Source: Mucinivorans sp044433515
GTDB taxonomy: Bacteria; Bacteroidota; Bacteroidia; Bacteroidales; Rikenellaceae
Length of the DNA: 64,000 nucleotides
Direction of reading: 5' to 3'
Assembly (NCBI GenBank): GCA_044433515.1
Contig: JAWXTN010000001.1
Location: 50,319 to 114,318, forward strand
Every line of letters begins with the position of its first letter. The first letter of the stretch is position 1. Made by a program: the position numbers and the translations under genes. Shown here piece after piece: positions 16,992 through 24,887 of the stretch. The notes below the pieces were generated by a model. It was not told where the DNA came from. It was given only the letters and a program-made list of their open reading frames with translations, and made no database searches.

Positions 16992-17819
16992 ATGACACTA
17001 CACAAAATTTTAAGCACAGTATTACTTGGCTCATCGCTACTCATATCGTGCGGCTCAGCACCTAAGAGCACCAGTACGACAACTTCACTCAGCACAGCCA
17101 CAGCAGCCCCTGCACAAGAGGAGGTAGCTGCACCAAAGTTTAGAAGCGCAGAGATACTAAACACATACCCCCACTCAACCGAGAGCTATACCCAGGGGCT
17201 ACTTGTACATAACGGCAAACTGTACGAAAGTATCGGTGAGTATGGACACTCGGCACTTCTTATCACAGACATTACCACTGGGAAGATAGAGAAACGAGTA
17301 CCCCTTTCGAGGGATTATTTTGGCGAGGGTTTGACCCTACACCAGAACAAGCTCTATCAGCTCACTTGGATGGAGGGCAAGTGTTTTGTCTATGAACCTG
17401 AGACACTCCGCCTTCTCGAAACCATTAGCTATGAGGGCGAGGGCTGGGGTTTAGTCTCTTATGGAGACAACCTAATCCTTAGCGACGGCTCGTCTACCTT
17501 AAAATTCATTGACCCTAAGACATTCGCTGTACTTTCGAGTGTAGAGGTACACGACCATAGGGGCAAAGTAGAGATGATAAACGAAATGGAGCTTATAGAC
17601 GGGCTTATTTATGCAAACATATACCTTTCCCCACTCGTGGCGATAATAGAGCCTTCAAACGGCGTTATTGTAGGCTATCTAGACTGTTCTAAGCTCTTCA
17701 AAGAGATAGACAATCAAAAGACAGCCGACGTTCTCAATGGCATCGCCTATGACTCGCTTTCCGACAAGCTGTACCTCACGGGCAAACTTTGGGACACCCT
17801 ATTCGAGATTAAGAGATAG
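16992..17819 (+). CDS. Glutaminyl-peptide cyclotransferase (beta-propeller type) lipoprotein
   Basis: A 275-residue lipoprotein (signal ends LLISCGS; Cys about 20). After a Ser/Thr/Ala-rich spacer comes a glutamine cyclotransferase fold: YTQGLLVHNGKLYES near 62-76, FGEGLTLHQNKLYQLTW near 111-127, GEGWGLV, and NEMELIDGLIYANIY. These enzymes convert an N-terminal Gln of exported proteins to pyroglutamate. This fits the many exported proteins in the window with Gln at +1 (SPOR protein, GH92, TonB-type barrel, BatC, BatD, protein at 52186). Lipidation places it in the periplasm. Confidence 0.85.
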   Translation: MTLHKILSTVLLGSSLLISCGSAPKSTSTTTSLSTATAAPAQEEVAAPKFRSAEILNTYPHSTESYTQGLLVHNGKLYESIGEYGHSALLITDITTGKIEKRVPLSRDYFGEGLTLHQNKLYQLTWMEGKCFVYEPETLRLLETISYEGEGWGLVSYGDNLILSDGSSTLKFIDPKTFAVLSSVEVHDHRGKVEMINEMELIDGLIYANIYLSPLVAIIEPSNGVIVGYLDCSKLFKEIDNQKTADVLNGIAYDSLSDKLYLTGKLWDTLFEIKR

Positions 17820-18347
17820 AGTATAGAGACGTTGCCCCTCCCCGCTTCGTCACTAAAGGGAACTTCTAAAAGCAATAGAATATTCCGAAGACACCATCCC
17901 TTAAGAACCAGCCCCTCCCCCACTTTCTTTTTAGGACGGAGTTCCAAAACAAGCTCCCCTTAAAGCTAAATCAACGCATAAAGATTAAGAACACTAATAC
18001 CTCGACTAGCAGCTTCGGAAAAGAGAGCAGCAGTTGAGGTATTAGTCATTGTGTTATGATACCCGATTATCATTGAAACTCTTTCCAGAATATAATCTCT
18101 TTTTCTCTGATACACCCCCTCCACATAACCGCAGTCAGAGATAACAACCCTAGCGAAGAGACGGTTTAAAAAACAGTGATACGTCATTCTATCAGAGTCA
18201 TTATACTCTTCGTCAAGCCCATCAAAAGGGATGACCGCTATTAAGCGAACATCAGAAAATCGTGATTGCAGCTTTATAATCTCATCGGCTGCAAGCAGCC
18301 CCCATCCGACCCTTAAATCTGTTATAAACGTATTCTTGCCGTCTATA

Positions 18348-18675
18348 GGGGAGTTCTAATTTCTCCCTGAATTTAATTTTTATAAAGGGGACTTCTAATA
18401 ATTCCCTTTATTTAATTTTAATTTCAGTTTATGTCTTATTTGGAATTTCAAAAAATGGCTTATAGTGGGGCTATATGACGCTTTTTGAAATTTCAAAGAA
18501 GGCGTGAAATGAATTATCTAATTATTGAAGGGAATTTTTAGAAGTCCCCTAAAGTTTATGCTCTAATTTTACTTTTCCAAAGAGGATCGTAGTGGCTCCT
18601 ACTTGACTTTTTGGAAAAGTGAAAGTAGGGTGTGAAATCTATGAAAAGTATTTTAGGGAGAAATTAGAACTCCCC
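18348..18675. mobile_element. Palindromic MITE-like element, type B, interrupted by a type A copy
   Basis: Perfect 21-bp-plus terminal inverted repeats (GGGGAGTTCTAATTTCTCCC at both ends) are flanked by TATA at 18344-18347 and 18676-18679. The core is an inverted repeat ACTTTTCCAAA/TTTGGAAAAGT with an apical GTAG-TGGCTC-CTAC hairpin. Minus the nested type A element and its 4-bp duplication, it is 161 bp, the same length as the copy at 7896. No open frame; needs a transposase in trans if mobile. Confidence 0.85.
18387..18549. mobile_element. Palindromic MITE-like element, type A, 163 bp (nested)
   Basis: Ends GGGGACTTCTAATAATTCCC and GGGAATTTTTAGAAGTCCCC, flanked by TAAA (18383-18386 and 18550-18553). 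The centre is a stem AATTTCAAAAA/TTTTTGAAATT topped by TATAG-TGGGG-CTATA. It is inserted inside the type B element; the flanks rejoin to match the intact type B copy at 7896. It resembles 60682-60842. Confidence 0.85.
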
Positions 18676-18810
18676 TATATAACACTGCTCCAAAATACGG
18701 ACTAGTTTACTACGAATTACAGCCTCAAGATTGTCAGCTATTTTCTTCGATGGAGATTGCAAAATTTGATTGCCTAACAGAGCTACCGTTTGTTTTTTAG
18801 TGACATACAT

Positions 18811-19353
18811 AGGTTTTTAAAACTTTAAAACCTTGTCGGAAAAAAAAAGTACGCCTCCGACAAGTCACTAGTCGAGGCACCGCCAAACGCCCACGAAGCA
18901 AACAAGCCAGGGCGTACCGTACCATTTGGATACAATACTCCTGCCTTGTTCATCTGCGACGTTTCTAACTGGCGGTTTTCGACTAGTGGATAAACAATTA
19001 AGTTATATATTAATATTTTCTAATTTCTGTTTTATTTCATATATTTTCGTTTTATTACTTTTTACAAAGCTACAAAATTATTTTGATTCTGCGATATTTG
19101 TTTTCAAAAAATGTGTCTTCTAGTTTTTGGATTTTATAGCAAGGGGAAAAATTTTCTGTGTTCTACTATACCTCTACTACGGTTTTTCTGCGCACAAAAC
19201 CTCTAAAACTTAAATCAAAGAATAAAGATTAACGCCACTAACACCCAGCGCATAGAAAAAGGCAGCAACGGTATCGACACGTCACTAGTCGAGGCATCGC
19301 CAGACACCCACAAAGCAAACAAGTCAAACCGTGCCACCAAACCTAACACCTCA
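18811..19353 (-). other. Decayed region between era and the SLOG pseudogene: hairpin-rich repeat and second SLOG remnant
   Basis: No intact gene. 18833-18990 holds a hairpin TTGTCGGA/TCCGACAA, a 10-bp pair CACTAGTCGA (18866-18875) with TCGACTAGTG (18979-18988), a nested CCGCCA/TGGCGG pair, and a crossing pair GTACGCC/GGCGTAC. A 43-bp part (18864-18906) recurs at 19281-19323 with four differences. Right after that second copy, 19208-19277 reads on the minus strand as the tail of a second SLOG gene (DTVAAFFYALGVSGVNLYSLI). 19000-19200 is AT-rich with a minus-strand TAGCTTTG box near 19065. The block looks like a duplicated unit, one copy deleted internally. Confidence 0.55.
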
Positions 19354-20232
19354 TTACCCCTCATAGCCGAAGCCCTTAAGCTTTGCGGTGCTATCACGCC
19401 ACCCTGCCTCGACCTTAACAAAGACCTCAAGGAAAACCTTCTTGCCAAGAAAGACCTCTAAATCCTTACGAGCTTCTGTACTTACTCTTTTGAGCATAGA
19501 GCCGCCCTTGCCGATAATAATACCCTTCTGAGACTGTCGCATAACAAGTATAACAGCCGATATCTTATCAAGCCTCTCGGACTCCTCATATTTTTCAATA
19601 ACGACCTCCGTACAATAAGGTATCTCTTTGTCATAATGCAGAAGTATTTTCTCACGGATAATCTCACTAGCAAAATAACGAAGCGACCTATCCGTCAAAG
19701 TGTCCTTATCAAAATAAGACTCTCCCTCTGGCAGCAGTTCCTTAATACGACTAAGCAAAACCTCCACGCCAAAGCCGACCTTTGCCGACAACGGCAAAAC
19801 AGCCGCATCTGGCAGCAGCTCTTTCCACCTCTCCACAAGCCCTGTCAAAGCCTCTGGACCCGATATATCAATCTTATTGACCACAACGATAGTAGGCACT
19901 CCACTACGTCGCACCTGCTCGATAAAGCCTATATTCTTGTCAATCTTCTCAACCGTATCAGTGACATAGAGCAGCACATCAGCATCGCCCACAGCCCCCT
20001 CGCTATACGACAGCATAGACTCTTGGAGCTTATACGAAGGTTTAATAACCCCTGGCGTATCGGAATAGACAATCTGAAAATCCTCACCCGAAACTATACC
20101 CATAATCCTATGGCGTGTAGTCTGTGACTTACTCGTTATAATACTGAGTCGCTCACCCACTAGTGAGTTCATCAGCGTAGATTTACCGACATTCGGATTG
20201 CCGACAATATTTACAAAACCTGCCTTGTGCAT
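19354..20232 (-). CDS. era: GTPase Era
   Basis: The 292-residue protein has G1 GNPNVGKST (11-19), switch I SQTTRHRIMG, G3 DTPG near 60, G4 NKID near 120, and a C-terminal KH domain with the KGIIIGKGGSMLKRVS motif near 240-255. Era binds the 3' end of 16S rRNA and assists 30S assembly and cell cycle control. The length is typical. It is separated from the M20 peptidase gene upstream by 74 bp. Downstream lies the decayed SLOG region, with no clear terminator in between. Confidence 0.96.
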   Translation of the reverse strand: MHKAGFVNIVGNPNVGKSTLMNSLVGERLSIITSKSQTTRHRIMGIVSGEDFQIVYSDTPGVIKPSYKLQESMLSYSEGAVGDADVLLYVTDTVEKIDKNIGFIEQVRRSGVPTIVVVNKIDISGPEALTGLVERWKELLPDAAVLPLSAKVGFGVEVLLSRIKELLPEGESYFDKDTLTDRSLRYFASEIIREKILLHYDKEIPYCTEVVIEKYEESERLDKISAVILVMRQSQKGIIIGKGGSMLKRVSTEARKDLEVFLGKKVFLEVFVKVEAGWRDSTAKLKGFGYEG

Positions 20233-20306
20233 ATATATGTATTTGTTTGTTATTCTTTAATAGTGAATTAAAAGGGAGTCCGATATTCGAACCCCCTCAC
20301 TATAAA

Positions 20307-21680
20307 CTATTTATTTAGTTTCGCTGTAAAATTCTTATAGAAGTAAGGTATTGTCTCCATACCCTTATAGAAGCACTCCAAAGAATAGTTCTCATTTGGT
20401 GAGTGAATAGCATCGCTATCAAGCCCGAAGCCCATAAGAATACTCTTGATTCCAAGGGTACTTTCGAACGTAGAGATAATAGGAATACTTCCTCCGCTAT
20501 AGAACGGTAGAGGTTTCTTACCGAAAGTCGTTTCGATAGCCTCCGAAGCTGCCATATAGGCAGGAGTATCAGTAGGCGAGATATAAGGCACACCACCGTG
20601 CGAAGCCGTAACCTTAACTTTCACAGACTTAGGAGCGATTCTTTCGAAGTGCTCAGTCAGTAGATTAGTGATACGTTTAAAGTCTTGACCAGCCACCAGA
20701 CGAGTCGATACCTTAGCCGTAGCGATACTAGGGATAACAGTCTTAGCCCCCTCGCCAATATAACCGCCCCAGATTCCGCACACATCAAACGTTGGGCGGA
20801 TACCCTTACGCTCCATTGTAGAGTAGCCCTTTTCGCCCTGCACCTCAGCGATATCAATAGACGCTTTGAACGCCTCCTCAGAGAATGGCGATTTAGCGAT
20901 TTCGGCTCTTTCCTCTGCGCTAAGTTCATAGATATTGTCATAGAACCCCTCGACAGTAATTCTGCCATCAGCGTCGATACTCTCAGAAATCATATCGCAA
21001 AGGATATTAATAGGATTAGCCACAGCACCGCCATAAAGCCCACTGTGCAAGTCACGATTAGGACCAGTAACCTCTACCTCCACATAGGCAAGCCCACGAA
21101 GCCCACACGTAATAGAAGGAGTTTCAAGCCCCAACATAGAAGTGTCCGACACTAGGATAATATCAGCTGAGAGCATATCCTTAAACTCAGCACACCATTT
21201 GGTCAAGTTACCCGAGCCAATTTCTTCTTCGCCTTCAAGCATAAATTTAGCGTTACAAGGCAGCTCACCACTTTCGACCATAGCTTCAAAGGCAGCAATG
21301 TGCATAAAGCTCTGTCCCTTGTCATCGTCAGCCCCACGAGCGAAGATAAATCCATCTTTCACCACTGGTTCGAATGGGTCAGTATTCCACAATTCCACAG
21401 GGTCAACAGGCATAACGTCATAGTGACCATACACCAGAACGGTAGGGAGTTTCGGGTCAATTATCTTTTCAGCATAAACAATGCTAGGGCCTGCGGTAGG
21501 GAAGATTTCTGCTTTATCCACGCCAGCCTTTTCGAGGCGAGCTTTCAGCCACTCAGCCGTTCTGTCCATATCAGGGCGGTGCGAAGCGATAGACGAGATT
21601 GAAGGAATACGAAGGACTTCGAAGAGGTCGCTAAGGAAGTTTTCCTTATTTGTTTTGATATACTGTTGTGTCTTTTCCAT
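20307..21680 (-). CDS. M20 family metallopeptidase (dipeptidase)
   Basis: A 457-residue cytoplasmic M20 enzyme. Zinc ligands are visible in VYGHYDVMP (about 82-90), RGADDDKGQ (about 115-123), EGEEEIGSGN (about 148-157), a DTSML segment near 178, and a C-terminal His near 427. A dimerisation 'lid' domain spans about 195-345 with DLHSGLYGG. The family hydrolyses dipeptides or N-acyl amino acids using two zinc ions; the exact substrate is unknown. A minus-strand TATATTTG box at 21720-21727 with GTTG 20 bp upstream is a good promoter candidate. Confidence 0.88.
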   Translation of the reverse strand: MEKTQQYIKTNKENFLSDLFEVLRIPSISSIASHRPDMDRTAEWLKARLEKAGVDKAEIFPTAGPSIVYAEKIIDPKLPTVLVYGHYDVMPVDPVELWNTDPFEPVVKDGFIFARGADDDKGQSFMHIAAFEAMVESGELPCNAKFMLEGEEEIGSGNLTKWCAEFKDMLSADIILVSDTSMLGLETPSITCGLRGLAYVEVEVTGPNRDLHSGLYGGAVANPINILCDMISESIDADGRITVEGFYDNIYELSAEERAEIAKSPFSEEAFKASIDIAEVQGEKGYSTMERKGIRPTFDVCGIWGGYIGEGAKTVIPSIATAKVSTRLVAGQDFKRITNLLTEHFERIAPKSVKVKVTASHGGVPYISPTDTPAYMAASEAIETTFGKKPLPFYSGGSIPIISTFESTLGIKSILMGFGLDSDAIHSPNENYSLECFYKGMETIPYFYKNFTAKLNK

Positions 21681-21848
21681 AATAAATATTTAAGTTTTAA
21701 ACGGTTAATCTAACTTTGACAAATATACAAAAAACTTTCCACCCCTGCAACTCTCCCCCACCACAAAATAACCCCCATCAAAAATCAAGGCACATTTATT
21801 GCCCCAAAAGTTTCCTAAATAAGAAACTTTTCATTACCCCACAATACA

Positions 21849-21876
21849 AAAAAGCCAGACTTCAGCCTGGCTTTTC
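21849..21876 (-). terminator. Terminator after the GH92 gene
   Basis: AAAGCCAG and CTGGCTTT form a short GC-rich stem with A/T runs on both sides, about 50 bp past the GH92 stop read on the minus strand. It may also bound the M20 promoter region. Confidence 0.7.
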
Positions 21877-21924
21877 TCTTTATTAGGTTCATATTTAAGG
21901 AATATTTATATTTCTACATCCTCT

Positions 21925-24222
21925 CTAGCGCTGCTGAGAGAACGACGGAGCAATAGCTTCGCTCTTGACTGCTCTGCGTTTATTTGGGCGATTTGACAGC
22001 TCGTAGTGGATTTGCGCACCGTCTTTGATATCTGAGTACTCTAGATACGATTTAGTCCACTCCTTGCCGTTTATTGTCATTTTTTTGATATAGACATTCT
22101 CTTTTGAGAAGTTCGAAGTTGTCACCTCAATTTTCTTACCATTTCCTAGCTCTACGCTCATAGATTCAACCGTTGGCGAGCCTATGTTATAGATATTGCT
22201 CGAAGGGGCAGTAGGATAGAATCCCATAGTATTAAAGAGATACCACGCCGACATCTGACCACAGTCATCATTACCGCTCAGCGAACCTGGCTCATTACCA
22301 TAGAACGAGTCAGAGATTTCACGAATCCACTTTTGACAATTCCACGGCTCACCGATATAGTTATAAAGATAGGCTATCGTATGGCAAGGTTCATTACCGT
22401 GCCAGTAAGCACCGATACGCCCTTGAATATCGTGCGCACCAGGTATATCGTCTGGAAGCTCCATAACAAACATAGAGTCTAGTCTCGTTTTGTAGAGTTT
22501 CTTACCCACAAGGTCGATATGCCCTGCCACATCGTGAGGCACATACCACGTGTACTGCGCTGTAAAGCCCTCTGTAATATCTCCCCAACCGTGCACTGAG
22601 CCAGGACCCTGATACGCTATTGGAGCAAATGGGTCTCTCCAATTGCCCTTAGAGTCACGACCACGCATATATTTAGTCTCTGGGTCTAGGATATTACGAT
22701 AATACATAGCTCTTTTCGAGAAGTACTCATAGTCCTCCATTTTGCCAAGAGCTAGCGCAGCCTGTGCAATACAGTAGTCGTCGTAGGCATATTCAAGGGT
22801 TTTAGAAACCGATTCCTTTTCAAGTTCTAGCGGCACCCATCCAAGTTCGGTGTACTCAGGCAGACAGTCATAATTTGGATTTGTAGCCGTACGTTTCATA
22901 GCTTCAAAGGCACGCTCATAGTCAAAACCCTCCACGCCCTTAACAATCATATCCGAAAGGACAGAAACAGCGTGATACCCAATCATACACCACGTCTCAT
23001 TGCCATAGAACGACCAGATAGGCAGCATCTCCTCGATACTCTTATCGTAGTGCGCAAGCATAGAGTTAGCAAAGTCAGCACTAAGAGCTGGCTCGACAAT
23101 ATTCATAAGCGGATGATACGCCCTATAAGTATCCCACAGCGAGAAGGTCGTATAATTCGTAAAGCCCTCTGCCACGTCAATACTCTTGTCGTGAGCGAGA
23201 TATCTGCCGTCCGCATCCTGGAACAAGAAAGGCGACATAAAACATCTGTAAGCCGACGTATAGAAAGTTTCTTTAGTCTTTTGGTCACCTTCGACAGTGA
23301 ATTTAGAGAGTTTTTCTTCCCACGCATTCACGCCATTCTCACGAACTTCGTCGAAGCTAAGCCCTTCAATCTCCTTCATATTACCTTTTGCGCCCTTGGG
23401 GTCAACAGCCGATACTGCCACTTTTACAGTCACAGCCTCACCCTCTTCGGTCTTAAATTTAGTATAGAACTGCAAGCCAGTACCCCACGCTTCCATATCG
23501 CTGCGGAAACGTTTAGTATTATAGAACACCCTTTCGCCATTCTGCATAATAGCAAAATCTTCGATAGGTTTCGAGAACTCCGCCACAAAGTAGATATGAC
23601 GTTCTGCACCCCATCCCTCCACAAGTTTATAGCCTGTGATTGTATTTTCGTTCTCAATTCTTATGTTCGACCATCGGCAGTTCCACAGTAGCGTGTGCTG
23701 CATATCCAGCAGGATAAATGACTCGTCACTCTTTGGGAAGGTAAATTTAAGAATACCGCTACGCTTAGCAGCAGTCATTTCAGCCTTAATTTCGTCATCC
23801 AAGAGGTCAACCGAGTAGTAGTTAGGCGAGCACCACTCCCTATCGTGGCTATAAGCCGAACGGTAGCCCTCCTGCGGTTTATCCACATCTCCAGGAGTGA
23901 GCTTCACATCGCCACACCCTGGCATAAACAAGAAGTCTCCAAGGTCAGGAATACCCGTACCGCTAAGGTGCGTAAGGCTAAATCCTAGAATCGTAGGGTG
24001 TGAGTATTTATAACCCGCTGCCGTATCGTAATCGTCCGAAGCAGTGTCGGGGCTAATCTGAATACCGCCAAAAGGTACTTGCGCACCTGGATATACATTA
24101 CCATATCCGTCAGTGCCGACAAGTGGGCGCACGTAATCTACATTCCTCTCTTGTGCACTAAGAGACAGAGGAGCACACAGCAAAGCTACGGCAAGGGTTG
24201 AAGTCAGAAGTGATTTCTTCAT
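21925..24222 (-). CDS. Secreted GH92 family alpha-mannosidase
   Basis: Start taken at ATG 24222 (MKKSLLTSTLAVALLCAPLSLSA then Gln), the beginning of the signal peptide; the frame extends 26 codons upstream without a signal. The 765-residue mature-type enzyme has the GH92 N-terminal beta domain (VRPLVGTDGYGNVYPGAQ at about 31-48, FSLTHLSGTGIPDLGDF) and the catalytic alpha/alpha barrel (TFSLWDTYRAYHPL, GWGDITEGFTAQYTW, HGNEPCHTIAYLYN, GNDDCGQMSAWY). GH92 enzymes remove alpha-mannose from N-glycans and mannans using Ca2+. It is monocistronic, with a minus-strand TATCTTTG box at 24298-24305. Confidence 0.93.
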   Translation of the reverse strand: MKKSLLTSTLAVALLCAPLSLSAQERNVDYVRPLVGTDGYGNVYPGAQVPFGGIQISPDTASDDYDTAAGYKYSHPTILGFSLTHLSGTGIPDLGDFLFMPGCGDVKLTPGDVDKPQEGYRSAYSHDREWCSPNYYSVDLLDDEIKAEMTAAKRSGILKFTFPKSDESFILLDMQHTLLWNCRWSNIRIENENTITGYKLVEGWGAERHIYFVAEFSKPIEDFAIMQNGERVFYNTKRFRSDMEAWGTGLQFYTKFKTEEGEAVTVKVAVSAVDPKGAKGNMKEIEGLSFDEVRENGVNAWEEKLSKFTVEGDQKTKETFYTSAYRCFMSPFLFQDADGRYLAHDKSIDVAEGFTNYTTFSLWDTYRAYHPLMNIVEPALSADFANSMLAHYDKSIEEMLPIWSFYGNETWCMIGYHAVSVLSDMIVKGVEGFDYERAFEAMKRTATNPNYDCLPEYTELGWVPLELEKESVSKTLEYAYDDYCIAQAALALGKMEDYEYFSKRAMYYRNILDPETKYMRGRDSKGNWRDPFAPIAYQGPGSVHGWGDITEGFTAQYTWYVPHDVAGHIDLVGKKLYKTRLDSMFVMELPDDIPGAHDIQGRIGAYWHGNEPCHTIAYLYNYIGEPWNCQKWIREISDSFYGNEPGSLSGNDDCGQMSAWYLFNTMGFYPTAPSSNIYNIGSPTVESMSVELGNGKKIEVTTSNFSKENVYIKKMTINGKEWTKSYLEYSDIKDGAQIHYELSNRPNKRRAVKSEAIAPSFSQQR

Positions 24223-24401
24223 AAGTTTGGTTTTAGTTTTTTTTAAGTTTGTTTCATAAAAAGAAATTTCCAGAAAAATTCTCTCTCTACTACAAAACAA
24301 AGATAAAAATAATATTATGATTTTCCAAGCCTACACCACTCCGTCAGACCAGTCGCAAAAAAGCTGAGCGGTTACCTATTGGAAATAAAGTATTTTTATC
24401 C

Positions 24402-24409
24402 TACTTTTG
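24402..24409 (+). promoter_or_regulatory. Putative -7 box for the YbjQ-type gene
   Basis: TACTTTTG fits TAnnTTTG; a weak TTGG lies about 20 bp upstream. The ATG at 24451 is 41 bp downstream. Confidence 0.4.
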
Positions 24410-24450
24410 TGGTGAAATATTAATCACTTTTTCAAACCAACAAAAAAACA

Positions 24451-24768
24451 ATGATTCTAACAACAACTCCTCAAATCGAGGGAAAACCTATCGCAGAATA
24501 CATAGCAGTTGTATCTGGCGAAGCAATTATTGGCGCAAACGCAGCCAAAGACTTTATGGCAAGTTTCCGTGACATTGTGGGCGGCCGCTCAAAATCTTAC
24601 GAGAAGGTTATCCGTGAGGGCAAAGAGACATCGCTCAAAGAGCTAGCAGAGAGCGCAGAGGCTCTAGGCGCAAATGGAGTAGTAGGCATTAGCTTTAGCT
24701 ACGAGGCAATCGGCACAAATGGCAGTATGCTTATGGTAGCAGCCACTGGCACCGCTGTCCGCTACTAA
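24451..24768 (+). CDS. YbjQ/UPF0145 family protein
   Basis: The 105-residue protein fits the YbjQ family (heavy-metal-binding-like domain, pentameric fold): TTPQIEGKPIAEYIAVVSGE at the start, IVGGRSKSYEKVI in the middle, GANGVVGISFSYE, and a final beta strand. The cellular role is unknown; I would not infer metal binding from sequence. No signal peptide. It is a single-gene unit with its own promoter box and a strong terminator. Confidence 0.9.
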   Translation: MILTTTPQIEGKPIAEYIAVVSGEAIIGANAAKDFMASFRDIVGGRSKSYEKVIREGKETSLKELAESAEALGANGVVGISFSYEAIGTNGSMLMVAATGTAVRY

Positions 24769-24800
24769 ACGTCTAGAGGCGCATAGCTCAACAGCATAAG

Positions 24801-24840
24801 AAAAGGGGAGTTCACTTAATTTAAAAGTGACTCCCCTTTT
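24801..24840 (+). terminator. Terminator after the YbjQ-type gene
   Basis: AAAAGGGGAG plus TCACTT pairs with AAGTGA plus CTCCCCTTTT, with one bulge and a 7-nt loop. It lies between convergent genes and can also serve galK. Confidence 0.85.
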
Positions 24841-24887
24841 GGTTTATCTTCAACGGGTCTAGTTCCCTAGACCTTTATGCCCATACT

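Larger units (their letters stand above)
17966..18810 (-). pseudogene. SLOG/DUF1273 (YpsA-like) gene split by a mobile element
   Basis: The N-terminal part reads from ATG 18810 for 45 codons (TVALLGNQILQSP...EQCYI), the C-terminal part from 18343 to a TAG at 17966 (DGKNTFITDLRVGWG...SVLNLYALI). They are separated by the element 18348-18675. Removing it and one copy of the flanking TATA joins them in frame as EQCYIDGK, giving a 170-residue DUF1273-like protein of normal length. Features such as RLIAVIPFDG and GVYQRKRDYI fit the family, a Rossmann-like nucleotide-binding fold. Family glycine positions already differ (ITDLR for ISGLA), so it may have been decaying before the insertion. Not functional as it stands. 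Confidence 0.75.

Noticed and set aside
18926..19123. 65-codon plus-strand frame in the AT-rich gap near the SLOG pseudogene
   Set aside because: Low-complexity Phe/Ile/Leu product, crosses the palindromic repeat, no start signal.
19215..19448. 77-codon frame overlapping the 3' end of era
   Set aside because: It overlaps era in another frame; the SLOG remnant is in a different frame (tail VNLYSLI), and there is no ribosome site or homology in this one.
22972..23691. Long antisense open frame (239 codons) across the GH92 gene
   Set aside because: The opposite strand codes for a clear GH92 enzyme with conserved motifs; the antisense product has no recognisable features and no promoter.
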